From Streptomyces cacaoi (lineage in GTDB: Bacteria > Actinomycetota > Actinomycetes > Streptomycetales > Streptomycetaceae), in NCBI RefSeq assembly GCF_006539165.1, contig NZ_BJMM01000021.1, forward strand, positions 62,001 through 126,000: a stretch of DNA of 64,000 nucleotides, written 5' to 3'. Each line of letters opens with the position of its first letter. The stretch's first letter is position 1. Below, in pieces: positions 1 through 8,478 of the stretch. Under the pieces are notes generated by a model. That model did not search any database. It was not told where the DNA came from and worked only from the letters and a program-made list of their open reading frames with translations. Position numbers and translations under genes: made by a program.

Positions 1-1
1 C

Positions 2-52
2 CGCTTCGTCTTCGGCCGGGTGTGGGACCGGGGCACGGCCGGACCCACCTGA
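2..52 (+). CDS. C-terminal tail of an upstream gene (partial)
   Basis: The frame starting at base 2 is open for 16 codons, ending in VWDRGTAGPT before TGA at 50-52. It has GC-rich third positions and lies 102 bases before the next gene. This is only enough to suggest the end of a gene entering from the left. The family cannot be recognised. Confidence 0.4.
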   Translation, partial: RFVFGRVWDRGTAGPT

Positions 53-120
53 CGGCCCCGCACCCTGAGCACGGGGGAGCGGTACGGCGAGCTTTCACGG
101 TGGGCTTGCACGGCCAGCTT

Positions 121-157
121 TTTTACGGGTGAAACACTTGTTAGCCTTTTACGAGTG
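121..157 (+). promoter_or_regulatory. Leaderless promoter and direct repeat before the FUSC gene
   Basis: A -10-like TAGCCT (142-147) lies 7 bases before the GTG at 155, the spacing expected of a leaderless transcript. Two near-identical elements, TTTTACGGGTGAA (121-133) and TTTTACGAGTGAA (147-159), flank it 26 bp apart and could be half-sites for a regulator. The stretch is AT-rich compared with its surroundings. Function is inferred. Confidence 0.45.
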
Positions 158-1978
158 AACAAAAGTACGCGCCCCCTGCCGGTCCGTGGCCTCGTGTCCC
201 TGCGGCCGCGCGGGGACATCTGGCACAAACCCGCCCTGAGCGCGGGTTTCGCCGTGGCCGTGCCCGACCTGGTGCTGCTCGCCCTCGGGCGCACCGACCT
301 CGTCATCTATCTGACCTCGGGCGCGATGTGTGCCCTGTACACACACGGCCTGCCGTACGCCGCGCGGGCCCGGGCCCTGCTGTGGGTGGTGCTCGGCATG
401 GTCGCCGGGGTGGGCGTGGCCCTGACGACCTCCGCGCTGGTGGACTCGGCCGTCGTCCTGGTGCTGTGCGCCTCCGTGCTCGCCGCCGTGCACAAGGTGC
501 TCTGCGACGCCACCCGGATCGGCCCGCCCGGCAACCTGATCTTCACCTTCATCGCGGCCAGCTGCTTCTTCGCACCGCAGCGCCTGGCCGAGGTCCCCGC
601 GCACACCGGTCTGGCCCTGCTCGGCGGCGCCGTCGCCTGGCTGGTGTGCATGGCCCCCGCGCTGGTGCGGCCGCGCGGCCCGGAGCGGATCGCCACCGCG
701 CGTGCGCTGGAGGCCGCGGCCCGGCTGCTGCGCGCTCCCGGGGACGGCGCGGCCCGGGCGGCGACGGCGGCGGCCGTCAACGCGGCCTGGCACACCCTCT
801 TCGCGGTGTCCGGGCGCTCCACCGCGGCCGCGCTCTCCCGCGCCGGTCTGGAGCGCCTCCTGGTCCGTGCGTCGGCCGTACTGGCCGGTGACGGGCACGG
901 CCCCGAGGGCACACGGGACCCCGACGGCGGGCGGGACGGCCCCGGGCACGGACGGGGTCCGGCGGACGCCGCCGAGACCGAGGCCGAGGCCGAGGCCGTA
1001 CGGCTGCTCGGCTGGGCCCGTGAGGTGCGCGGCGGCGGCCCGCTCCCGGCCGTGACGCTGACCCCGCGGCAGGACGAGGAGCTGACCGGCGCCCTGGAGG
1101 AGCGGCTGAACACGGCAGCGGCCGAGGGCCCGGCGGCCGTGGGCCGGGGCGCACACCGCAGGGGCGGCCCGCGCCCCGGGCGGCACCGCTCGGCCGAGGG
1201 GCTGCTGCACCGGCTGCGCCGCCCGCACACCGCGCTGTGGCCGCTCGGTCTGCGCACGGCCACCGGCTGCGCGCTGGCGGGCTGGCTCTCGCTGGCCGCC
1301 GGGGTGGGGCACCCGTACTGGGCGGTGGTCACCGCGGCCTCGGTCTTCCAGGCCAACACGGCGCTCTCCTGGCAGCGCGCGGTGCAGCGCACGCTCGGCA
1401 ATCTGCTGGGGCTGCTCGTCTTCGCGCTGCTGCTGCCGGTCTCCGGGCTGGGCGCGCTCGCGATGGTGCTGCTGGTGTTCGTCCTCCAGGTCGCCGCCGA
1501 GGCGCTGATGCCGCGCAACTACTGGCTGGGCAGCGTGTGTGTGACGCCGATGGCGCTGCTGCTGAGCGAGTTCGGCTCGCACAGTCCCGCCGGGCGGCTG
1601 ATCGGGGACCGGCTGATCGACACGGTGCTCGGCGCCGTCGTCGGCGTCCTGGTGTGTGTGCTGGTCACCAACCGGCGTGCGGGCGACCGGATCGAGGCCG
1701 CGCTGGGCCGGGTCGAGGAGGCCGGCGCGGCGGCGCTGGCGGCGGTCTCCGCGGCCCGGACCGGCCCGTCGGCGCCCGTGCGGCCCGGCGTCCGCCAGGT
1801 GCGGGCGCGGGACCGGCTCGTGGCGGCGCTGGCGGAGCTGCGGGAGGCCGTGGACACGGCGTCCGGCGAGTGGTGGCAGCGGGCGCTGCCGGAGGAGCGG
1901 GTGGCCGAGGCGGAACGCGCCGGTCATCTGGCGCTCCACCGGCTCGCGGCCGCCCTGCGGCACCCCGTCGCGGTGTGA
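155..1978 (+). CDS. FUSC-family integral membrane protein (aromatic acid exporter type)
   Basis: A 607-residue membrane protein with two hydrophobic blocks, about residues 20-175 and 365-500, separated by a charged, Gly/Glu-rich cytoplasmic region. This is the fusaric-acid-resistance/YccS-like layout, in which two membrane domains of several helices flank soluble domains. The second block contains the conserved-looking HPYWAVVTAASVFQ segment. Relatives are proposed efflux proteins for aromatic acids or other weak acids, but the substrate is unknown here. The GTG start at 155 sits 7 bases after a -10-like hexamer. A MarR regulator follows on the same strand after 85 bases, so the pair may be an inducible efflux unit. 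Confidence 0.8.
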   Translation: MNKSTRPLPVRGLVSLRPRGDIWHKPALSAGFAVAVPDLVLLALGRTDLVIYLTSGAMCALYTHGLPYAARARALLWVVLGMVAGVGVALTTSALVDSAVVLVLCASVLAAVHKVLCDATRIGPPGNLIFTFIAASCFFAPQRLAEVPAHTGLALLGGAVAWLVCMAPALVRPRGPERIATARALEAAARLLRAPGDGAARAATAAAVNAAWHTLFAVSGRSTAAALSRAGLERLLVRASAVLAGDGHGPEGTRDPDGGRDGPGHGRGPADAAETEAEAEAVRLLGWAREVRGGGPLPAVTLTPRQDEELTGALEERLNTAAAEGPAAVGRGAHRRGGPRPGRHRSAEGLLHRLRRPHTALWPLGLRTATGCALAGWLSLAAGVGHPYWAVVTAASVFQANTALSWQRAVQRTLGNLLGLLVFALLLPVSGLGALAMVLLVFVLQVAAEALMPRNYWLGSVCVTPMALLLSEFGSHSPAGRLIGDRLIDTVLGAVVGVLVCVLVTNRRAGDRIEAALGRVEEAGAAALAAVSAARTGPSAPVRPGVRQVRARDRLVAALAELREAVDTASGEWWQRALPEERVAEAERAGHLALHRLAAALRHPVAV

Positions 1979-2063
1979 CGCCGCGGCCGGGCGGCAGAAT
2001 TGTCCGGTGAACGGGAGACGGCAGCGACCACAACGCCGACGGCTCAGTCGAGAGGGGCAGCAC

Positions 2064-2621
2064 GTGCCGCAGGAGACCGGAGCGCCCGGGGACCCCGCGG
2101 TCCACGGCGGCACCCGCCAGGACATCGTCGCGCGGGTGCTGACCCAGTGGCAGCGGGTGATGCCCGAGCTGGACACCGCGCCGATGGGGGTGATCGGCCG
2201 GATCAACCGGTGTGCGGCGCTGCTCCAGCAGGCAGCGGACGCGCCGCTCGCCCGGGAGGGCTTCTCCCGCGCCGAGTTCGACATCCTGGGCACCCTGCGC
2301 CGTGAGGACCGGGAGCTGACGCCGGGCCAGATCGCGCGGGAGACCTTCGCGTCGGGTGCCGCCGTCACCAAGCGGGTGCGGCTGCTGGAGGAGAAGGGCC
2401 TGATCGCGCGCCGCCCCGACGCCCGGGACCGCCGGGTCGCGCATCTGTCCCTGACGCCGGAGGGCTCCGTGCTCATCGACCGGCTGATGCCGGACCAGCT
2501 CGCCTACGAGAAGTCCCTGTTGTCCGGTCTCGACGAGGGGCAGCGTGCCGAACTCGCCGACGTGCTCGGCGATCTGCTCCTCCTGCTCGAAGGCCGCGTC
2601 GGCGGACGAACCGGACGCTGA
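2064..2621 (+). CDS. MarR-family transcriptional regulator
   Basis: A 185-residue winged-helix protein. The region from about residue 70 to 145 carries the MarR core: FDILGTLRRE, LTPGQIARET as the first helices, AAVTKRVRLLEEKGLI as the recognition helix and RRVAHLSLTPEG as the wing. The GTG at 2064 is chosen because GAGAGGGG lies about 8 bases upstream; the frame is open much further upstream only because of GC bias. MarR proteins are dimeric repressors released by small, often phenolic, ligands. Its position 85 bases after a FUSC gene suggests that it controls that exporter. Confidence 0.85.
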   Translation: MPQETGAPGDPAVHGGTRQDIVARVLTQWQRVMPELDTAPMGVIGRINRCAALLQQAADAPLAREGFSRAEFDILGTLRREDRELTPGQIARETFASGAAVTKRVRLLEEKGLIARRPDARDRRVAHLSLTPEGSVLIDRLMPDQLAYEKSLLSGLDEGQRAELADVLGDLLLLLEGRVGGRTGR

Positions 2622-2674
2622 CCGGCCCGGTGCGGCAGGCCCGGCCGGCAGGGCGTGTGAGCCTGCGCAGAAAA

Positions 2675-2693
2675 TTCACAGAGTTTCTGTGAA
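2675..2693. promoter_or_regulatory. Perfect AT-rich palindrome upstream of the carboxypeptidase gene
   Basis: TTCACAGA-GTT-TCTGTGAA is a perfect inverted repeat with 8-base arms, in an AT-rich island (2671-2708) inside very GC-rich sequence. It lies 54 bases after the MarR stop and about 130 bases before the carboxypeptidase start. An operator is more likely than a terminator because the stem is short and AT-rich, but termination of the MarR transcript is possible. Confidence 0.55.
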
Positions 2694-2820
2694 CTTATGT
2701 TCCCTTAACACCGTCTGACTCCGTGGGGGTCAGGTCGGCCCCATGCGCGGCCGGCCGCCCCTGGCTCATCTGTACAGCCCTATGCGGTACCCCACGTACC
2801 GAAGAACCGGAGTCATCTCC

Positions 2821-3750
2821 ATGGTTTCCAGAAAGCTGAAGACGCGGCGCGTCATCATCGGCGCCACCGCCGGTGCCGCGCTGCTGGCGGCCACCCCGCT
2901 GGTCGCCTCGGCGGTCTCCTCCGAGGACCCGCCGCCCACCGTGTCCGCCAAGGGCGCGAAGATGCTGGACGTCAACAGCGGTGAATCCGTCTACGACAAG
3001 GACGGGGACACGGCCCGTCCGCTGGCCAGCACGACCAAGATCATGGTCGCCTCCACGGTGCTGGACGACAAGAACGTCGACCTGGACCGCCAGGTCGAGG
3101 TGAAGCAGCGCTACCGCGACTACGTCACCGAGCACCACGCCAGCACGGCCGACCTCCAGACCGGGGACAAGCTGACCGTCCGGCAGCTGCTCTACGCGGC
3201 CCTGCTGCCCTCGGGCGCGGACGCCGCCTACGCCCTCGCCGACACCCTCGGCGAGGGGGACACGCCCAAGGCGCGGGTCGCCTCGTTCACCGACAAGATG
3301 AACGCGAAGACCAACGAACTGGGCCTGCCCAAGACCCACTTCGAGACCTTCGACGGCACCGGCGACGATGTCGGCACCCCCGAGGAGCTGACCCGGCTGG
3401 CCCGCCACGCGATGGAGAAGCCTCTCTTCCGCAAGGTGGTGGCCACGAAGGAGTACAAGACCGAGGCACCGGCGGCCAACGGCCGTACCCGGTACTACAC
3501 CTGGAACAACACCAACAAGCTGCTCGGTGCCTACGACGGCGCGATCGGCATCAAGACGGGCACCACCAGCAAGGCCGGTGAGTGCCTGGTGTTCGCCGCC
3601 ACCCGCGGCGACAAGAGCTTCGTCGGAACGGTGCTCAACAGCAAGGACCGTTTCCAGGACGCGGCCAAGATGCTGGATCACGGCTTCGGTTCGGACGACG
3701 CGAAGGACCTGAAGCTCCGCAAGCTCCCGTCCGGCAGCCAGCAGGACTAG
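2821..3750 (+). CDS. D-alanyl-D-alanine carboxypeptidase (serine peptidase S11)
   Basis: A 309-residue exported penicillin-binding enzyme that trims the terminal D-Ala of peptidoglycan stem peptides. It has an N-terminal signal or anchor (RRVIIGATAGAALLAATPLVASA). The three active-site motifs are SxxK as S70-TTK, an SxN-like motif as S131-GAD (Ala at the Asn position) and K245-TG. The start at 2821 is chosen because CCGGAG lies 8 bases upstream and the signal peptide begins there; an in-frame ATG at 2743 would put a non-signal sequence in front. A strong hairpin follows directly. Confidence 0.88.
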   Translation: MVSRKLKTRRVIIGATAGAALLAATPLVASAVSSEDPPPTVSAKGAKMLDVNSGESVYDKDGDTARPLASTTKIMVASTVLDDKNVDLDRQVEVKQRYRDYVTEHHASTADLQTGDKLTVRQLLYAALLPSGADAAYALADTLGEGDTPKARVASFTDKMNAKTNELGLPKTHFETFDGTGDDVGTPEELTRLARHAMEKPLFRKVVATKEYKTEAPAANGRTRYYTWNNTNKLLGAYDGAIGIKTGTTSKAGECLVFAATRGDKSFVGTVLNSKDRFQDAAKMLDHGFGSDDAKDLKLRKLPSGSQQD

Positions 3751-3758
3751 CGCACGCC

Positions 3759-3784
3759 AGGGGCCACCCGTCGCGGTGGCCCCT
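3759..3784. terminator. Bidirectional hairpin terminator
   Basis: AGGGGCCACC (3759-3768) pairs perfectly with GGTGGCCCCT (3775-3784), 9 bases after the carboxypeptidase stop. It lies between convergent genes. There is no strong T-tract, as is common in Streptomyces. Confidence 0.75.
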
Positions 3785-3918
3785 GCTGTGCCGTCGACGG
3801 TGCGCGGCAGGCGCACCGCGCGGCACACGGCCGGGGCCCGGGAGAACCGGACGGCCGGGAGAACCACGGCCGTGGCGGACCTGGGCCCCGGCGGCGCACC
3901 GCGCGGCCGGCTCGTCCC

Positions 3919-5124
3919 TCAGCGCCGGTAGTCCGGCAGCGTGAGCGCGGTGTGCGCGGGATCGCCGCCGTTGTCCCGCGGCTGTGCCGGCGCGCGCAGG
4001 GCCCGGTCGCGCCGGGCGAGTTCCTCCGCGGTGCGGGGGAGCAGCGCGGCGGCGCCACCCGGTGCGAGGTCCTGGTTCAGCTCCACGAACTTCCGCATCG
4101 TCCGCTCGTATCCCGCGAAGGCCGCCCGGTGTCCACCGGTCGTGGCCAGCTCGCCGGCGAGCACATAGGCGCCGGCCAGCGCGAGGCTCGACCCCTGGCC
4201 GGACAGGAACGACGGCGCGTGCGCCGCGTCCCCGACGAGCGCGACCCGGCCGCGCGACCAGTCGGACATCCGGATCTGCCCGACGGCGTCGAAGAACAGG
4301 TCGTCGGCGGTGCGCAGCCCGTCCAGCATGCGGGGCACCTCCCACCCGCCGCCGGCGAACACCGAGGCGGTCAGCTCCCGTTGGGCCGCCGGGTCGCGCA
4401 GCAGCTCCCGGGAGGGCTCGTCGTGCGCGAAGGCGAGGAAGGCGTGCAGCCGGCTCGTGTCGCCGGGCCCGTACAGGATCGCGGCCCGGCCCGGGGTGTT
4501 GCAGACGACGCCCTCGTGGGAGAGCCCGAGGTGGTTGGGCACGGTGAACCCGGCGAAGCAGTAGCCGAGATGGCGCTGGACGTGTGCCGCGGTGCCGAAG
4601 GCGAGGCGACGGGTGCGGGAGTGCATGCCGTCGGCGCCGACGACGAGGTCGTAGGTGTGCCGGGCGCCGCTGTCGAAGGTGACGTCCACCCCGTCCGCGT
4701 GCTCGTGCAGGGCGGCGATGGAGTCGCCCAGGCGGTACGCGACGTCGTCGCGCACCGCCTCGTACAGGATCGTGACGAGGTCGCCGCGGCGTATCTCGAT
4801 GTCCCGGCCCGCGACCCCGCCGGTGAGGGACTCGGGGCGCTGGACGGCCACGGTCGCGCCCTCGGCGTCGACGAAGGTCAGGCGCCGGGTGTCGATGTGC
4901 GCTTCCCGCATACGGGGCAGCAGCCCCATGCGGCGCACGGCCTCCAGCGCCGTGCCGCGGATGTCGACCGGGTAGCCGCTGTCGCGGACGGCGTCCGCCT
5001 TCTCCACGACGGTCACCTCGAAGCCGTACCGGTGGAGCCGGTGGGCGAGGGCCGGTCCGGCGATTCCGGAGCCGGAGACGAGGACCGTGCGGGCGGTGCG
5101 GCCGGTGGGCTGGGTGCTGGGCAT
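3919..5124 (-). CDS. FAD-dependent aromatic monooxygenase (PHBH fold)
   Basis: A 401-residue flavoprotein hydroxylase of the p-hydroxybenzoate hydroxylase/tetracycline-hydroxylase-like group. Visible features are the dinucleotide loop GSGIAG near residues 18-23 followed by an acidic residue, the VGADGMHSRTR (DG) motif near residue 160 and LVGDAAHAPSFLSGQGSSLAL (GD motif) near 280. Such enzymes use NAD(P)H and O2 to hydroxylate phenolic or polyketide substrates; the substrate here is unknown. It is divergent from a MarR regulator, and the 131-bp intergenic region holds a palindromic operator. It may be a catabolic or drug-modifying enzyme under MarR control. Confidence 0.85.
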   Translation of the reverse strand: MPSTQPTGRTARTVLVSGSGIAGPALAHRLHRYGFEVTVVEKADAVRDSGYPVDIRGTALEAVRRMGLLPRMREAHIDTRRLTFVDAEGATVAVQRPESLTGGVAGRDIEIRRGDLVTILYEAVRDDVAYRLGDSIAALHEHADGVDVTFDSGARHTYDLVVGADGMHSRTRRLAFGTAAHVQRHLGYCFAGFTVPNHLGLSHEGVVCNTPGRAAILYGPGDTSRLHAFLAFAHDEPSRELLRDPAAQRELTASVFAGGGWEVPRMLDGLRTADDLFFDAVGQIRMSDWSRGRVALVGDAAHAPSFLSGQGSSLALAGAYVLAGELATTGGHRAAFAGYERTMRKFVELNQDLAPGGAAALLPRTAEELARRDRALRAPAQPRDNGGDPAHTALTLPDYRR

Positions 5125-5225
5125 GGGTCGTCCTCTCCCGGTCCGCCCCGTGCGAGGGGCCCGGTACGAGATGGGGATAGCTTCTTTCGGGCGGCGGCCG
5201 GTGGCGGACGCCCCAAGAAAACATA

Positions 5226-5247
5226 TACCTAAGTTAGGTAACTAAGG
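5226..5247. promoter_or_regulatory. Overlapping palindromic operators between monooxygenase and MarR genes
   Basis: TACCTAA-G-TTAGGTA (5226-5240) is a perfect 15-bp palindrome. TTAG-GTAA-CTAA (5234-5245) forms a second overlapping dyad. TTAG/CTAA half-sites are typical of MarR-family operators. The element lies just upstream of the AAGGAAG ribosome site of the regulator gene, which suits autorepression together with control of the divergent monooxygenase. Confidence 0.7.
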
Positions 5248-5255
5248 AAGCGACG

Positions 5256-5912
5256 ATGCCCCCCAGCGAACCCCCCGGCCGTCCCCCGGGCGGCACCACA
5301 CGACCCGGCGGCGGCTCCGGCGAGCAGCCGCCGCCGGTGCCCGGACTCCTGGAATTCCTGCCCCGGCTGACCCGGCTGAGCCACGTGGTGACCCGGGGCC
5401 GGCTGGTCGAGCGCGCGATGGACGCCGCCGGGGTCCGCCTCGACCGCCCCGCCATGTCGGTCCTCATCACCCTGCACAGCGCCGAACGGCCGCTGCGGGT
5501 GGGGGAGATCGCCGAGCGCTTGCAGGTGGTCGGGCCGCATGTGACGCGGCAGGTCAACGGGCTCCGGCAGCGCGGCCTCGTGCACCGGGTCACCGACCCG
5601 GGCGATCAGCGTGCCCGGCTCGTCGAGCTGACGGACGAGGGGAGGCAGGCGGCCGAGCGCTATCTGGGCACCGTGCTCGGCTGGTTCGTCGACGCCCTCG
5701 CGCACTGGTCCGAGGAGGACCGCCGCGACCTCGGCCGGCTGCTCGGCCGCTTCGCCGACGACGTCGTGGCACATCTGCGGCGCTTCGAGGACGCGGACCG
5801 GGAGGACGGCGAGCACGGCGACGGCGGCGACGGCAGCGATGGCAGCGACGGCGGGAACCGCGACCGCGGGGGCGGCGGGCGCGGCGGCGGTGCGGAGGCG
5901 GACGGGGGCTGA
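5256..5912 (+). CDS. MarR-family transcriptional regulator with acidic low-complexity tail
   Basis: 218 residues. Residues 30-175 form the MarR winged helix: RPAMSVLITLHS, LRVGEIAERLQVVGPHVTRQVNGLRQRGLV (helix-turn-helix) and DPGDQRARLVELTDEG (wing). A Pro/Gly-rich head and a tail of about 38 residues made of Gly/Asp/Ser/Arg repeats look disordered. The start is fixed by AAGGAAG 5 bases upstream of ATG. It is divergent from the FAD monooxygenase and overlooks palindromic TTAG/CTAA sites, so it is probably the repressor of both genes. Confidence 0.85.
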   Translation: MPPSEPPGRPPGGTTRPGGGSGEQPPPVPGLLEFLPRLTRLSHVVTRGRLVERAMDAAGVRLDRPAMSVLITLHSAERPLRVGEIAERLQVVGPHVTRQVNGLRQRGLVHRVTDPGDQRARLVELTDEGRQAAERYLGTVLGWFVDALAHWSEEDRRDLGRLLGRFADDVVAHLRRFEDADREDGEHGDGGDGSDGSDGGNRDRGGGGRGGGAEADGG

Positions 5913-5914
5913 GC

Positions 5915-5952
5915 GCCGTCCGGGACGCCCGCGGCCGGGCGTCCCGGACGGC
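5915..5952. terminator. Long perfect hairpin between convergent genes
   Basis: GCCGTCCGGGACGCCCG (5915-5931) and CGGGCGTCCCGGACGGC (5936-5952) form a perfect 17-bp stem with a 4-base loop. It sits between the ends of the MarR gene and secDF and probably terminates both transcripts. Confidence 0.85.
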
Positions 5953-5961
5953 ACCGCTCGG

Positions 5962-8478
5962 TCACACCACCGCGCCCGAGCCCTTCCGCTCCCTGGCCTC
6001 GCGGCCCGTCCGCCGGGAGCCCCCGGTGCGCTGCTCCGGGTGGCGGCGCTCCAGGAGGACGGCGAGCGGGGTGGCCGTCAGCACCGTGGAGGCCATGCCC
6101 GCCGTGACGCCCGCCAGCAGGGCGACGGAGAAGTCCGTCAGCGAGTCCCCGCCCAGCACCGCCAGCGCGATGAGGATGAACATCGCGCCCATGCCGGTGT
6201 TCACCGTGCGCGGGAGGGTGCGCATGACGGCGGCGTCGGCGAGGTCCGGCAGCGGGGTGTCGCGGTCCACCCGCCGCATGCCGCGCAGCCGGTCGAAGAC
6301 GACGACGGTGTCGTTGACCGAGTAGCCGATCACCGTGAGCACCGCGGCGAGGAAGACGCTGTCCACCGGCTTGCCCAGCCAGGCGAACAGGCCCACCACC
6401 AGCAGCACGTCCTGCACCATCGCCACCACGGCCGCCGTCGCCAGCGTCCAGCGGAACCGGATGCTCAGATACAGCAGTTGGGCTCCCACGGCGATGGCCA
6501 GCGCGATCAGCGCCTTGTCCCGCAGCTCGCTGCCCAGGCTCGGCCCGACCATCTCGTCCCGCTCGACGGACACCTTCCCGCCCGCCGGCTCCAGGCTCGC
6601 GCGGATCCGCTCCTGCTGGTCGTCGGTGAGCTGTTCCGTGCGGACCGAGACGCCGTCGTCGCCGGACTCCTGCACGACGGCACGCGGGAAGCCGGCGTCC
6701 GCGACGGCGGCCCGTGCCGTGTCCGCGTCCACGGTCCGGCTCGTCGTGTACTCCACCATGCGGCCGCCGGTGAACTCGACGCCCCACTCGGGGCCGCGCA
6801 CCACCAGCCCGGCCACCGCCGCCAGCACCAGACCGGTCGTCACACCGAGCCACAGCCCCGGCCGGTGCGCCAGGCGCGGCTTCCCGGCCGACAGCCGGGT
6901 ACGCAGCCGGGCCGCGCCGGTCAGCCCCGTGACACCGGGCCGGCGCCGTACCGGGCGGCGCCGCACGGCCCAGTCGGCCAGCACCCGGGTGATGACCATC
7001 GCCGAGATCATCGAGGCCAGCACGCCCAGCGAGAGCGTCACACCGAAGCCCTTCACCGGGCCGGTCGCGAAGAAGAACAGCAGCCCGGCGGCGAGCAGCG
7101 TGGTGACATTGGAGTCGATCACCGCGCTGTACGCCTGCCGGAAGCCGACCCGCAGCGCCCGCTTCAACTCGCGGTCGCGCAGCGCGTCCAGTGCCGTGCC
7201 GTCCTCCTCGTCACCGTCCTCGCCGGTACCCGCCCCGGCGCGCCTGCTGCGCAGCCGCGGCCGGGTGTACTCCTCCCGGGCCCGCTCGAAGACCAGCACG
7301 TTGGCGTCCACGGCCATACCGATGGCCAGCACGAAACCGGCCAGACCCGGCAGGGTCAGGGTGGCGCCGAGGGCGACCAGGGACGCGTACGAGATCAGCC
7401 CGTACAGCGCCAGGGCCACCGTGGCCAGCGCCCCCAGCAGGCGGTAGACGACGGTGATGAACACCGCCGTGCACACCAGCCCGATCACCGCGGCCCGGGC
7501 GCTCGCCTCGATCGCGTCGGCGCCCAGCGTCGGCCCCACCGTCTGCTGCTCGGCCACCTCCACCGGGACGGGCAGGGCACCGCCCTTGATGAGGGCCGCC
7601 AGATCGTGCGCCTCCTCGTCGTCGAAGGAGCCGGTGATCTGGGTGCTGCCCCCGGTGATGCCGGTCTTGCAGGCGACGCTCTCCTGGATGTTCGGCGCCG
7701 AGATGATGCGGTCGTCCAGCACGATCGCCACCCGCCGGGCCGGATCGCCCGGCTGTTCGCAGGCGGCGTCCCCGGTCAGCTTCGCCCAGGAGTCGGAGGC
7801 GCCACCGCGGAAGTCGACGGTGATGCTCCAGCCGTTGCCCGTCTCCGTGTCGAACCGCGGCTCCGCCTCCTTCACGCCCTCACCGGTCAGCGCCGCGGGA
7901 CCGAGCCGCAGCGCCGCCCCCTCGGCATCCGGGTCCGGCAGCACACGGGCGCCCTTGCTGCCCTTCTTGTCGGGCTTCTCCTTCTTCGCCTCCCCGGCCG
8001 GGACGGCGGCCTCCACCGGATGGAAGGTCAACTGGGCCGTACGCCCGATCACTTCGGCCGCCTCGCGGGGATCCTGCACCCCCGGCAGCTCGACGACGAT
8101 CCGGTTCTCGCCCGAGCGCGACAGCGACGGTTCCGAGACGCCCAGCGCGTCCACCCGCTGCCGCAGCACCTCCAGCGCACGGTCCGTCGCCTTCGCGTCC
8201 GCCCGCACGCCGGGCCCGTCCCGGGTCTCCAGGACGATCCGGGTGCCGCCCTGGAGGTCCAGGCCCAGCCGGGCCGGTGACGTCAGCGCGAAGAACAACG
8301 AGAGCCCCACGACGGCGAACGCCAGCAGCGCCCGCCACAGCGGGGCCCGGGAGCGCCGCCGGCCCCCGGGAGGCGCGGCGGCGCCCCCGCTGCGGGGACG
8401 CGGGGGACGGGAACCGCCGCGCGAGGCGCGGGACGAGCGCGCGGCACCGGGCTCGCGCGGGGTCGGTGTACGGGACAC
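5962..8478 (-). CDS. secDF: SecD-SecF fusion protein translocase subunit
   Basis: An 838-residue single-chain SecDF, an RND-like membrane partner of SecYEG that uses the proton gradient to help complete protein export. The SecD half begins with LGLDLQGGTRIVLE, a large periplasmic domain, and ends in a six-helix block with FFFATGPVKGFGVTLSLGV. The SecF half follows with WGVEFTGGRMVEY and VNDTVVVFDRLR. An unusual Lys/Glu-rich insert (KKEKPDKKGSKG) lies in the periplasmic part. The GTG at 8478 is chosen because GGAG lies 5 bases upstream; the frame stays open to 8754. Streptomycetes usually also carry separate secD and secF elsewhere, so this is probably a paralogue. Confidence 0.9.
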   Translation of the reverse strand: MSRTPTPREPGAARSSRASRGGSRPPRPRSGGAAAPPGGRRRSRAPLWRALLAFAVVGLSLFFALTSPARLGLDLQGGTRIVLETRDGPGVRADAKATDRALEVLRQRVDALGVSEPSLSRSGENRIVVELPGVQDPREAAEVIGRTAQLTFHPVEAAVPAGEAKKEKPDKKGSKGARVLPDPDAEGAALRLGPAALTGEGVKEAEPRFDTETGNGWSITVDFRGGASDSWAKLTGDAACEQPGDPARRVAIVLDDRIISAPNIQESVACKTGITGGSTQITGSFDDEEAHDLAALIKGGALPVPVEVAEQQTVGPTLGADAIEASARAAVIGLVCTAVFITVVYRLLGALATVALALYGLISYASLVALGATLTLPGLAGFVLAIGMAVDANVLVFERAREEYTRPRLRSRRAGAGTGEDGDEEDGTALDALRDRELKRALRVGFRQAYSAVIDSNVTTLLAAGLLFFFATGPVKGFGVTLSLGVLASMISAMVITRVLADWAVRRRPVRRRPGVTGLTGAARLRTRLSAGKPRLAHRPGLWLGVTTGLVLAAVAGLVVRGPEWGVEFTGGRMVEYTTSRTVDADTARAAVADAGFPRAVVQESGDDGVSVRTEQLTDDQQERIRASLEPAGGKVSVERDEMVGPSLGSELRDKALIALAIAVGAQLLYLSIRFRWTLATAAVVAMVQDVLLVVGLFAWLGKPVDSVFLAAVLTVIGYSVNDTVVVFDRLRGMRRVDRDTPLPDLADAAVMRTLPRTVNTGMGAMFILIALAVLGGDSLTDFSVALLAGVTAGMASTVLTATPLAVLLERRHPEQRTGGSRRTGREARERKGSGAVV

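Noticed and set aside
149-2476. A 775-codon open frame on the minus strand opposite the FUSC and MarR genes
   Set aside because: Arg/Pro/Ala-rich with no domain; it is the antisense shadow of two well-supported genes in high-GC DNA.
2743-2820. ATG at 2743 as an upstream start for the carboxypeptidase
   Set aside because: It would add 26 residues before an ideal signal peptide and lacks a ribosome site; ATG 2821 has one.
5839-8280. An 813-codon plus-strand frame opposite secDF
   Set aside because: Low-complexity His/Gln/Arg-rich translation without motifs; the minus strand encodes clear SecD and SecF signatures.
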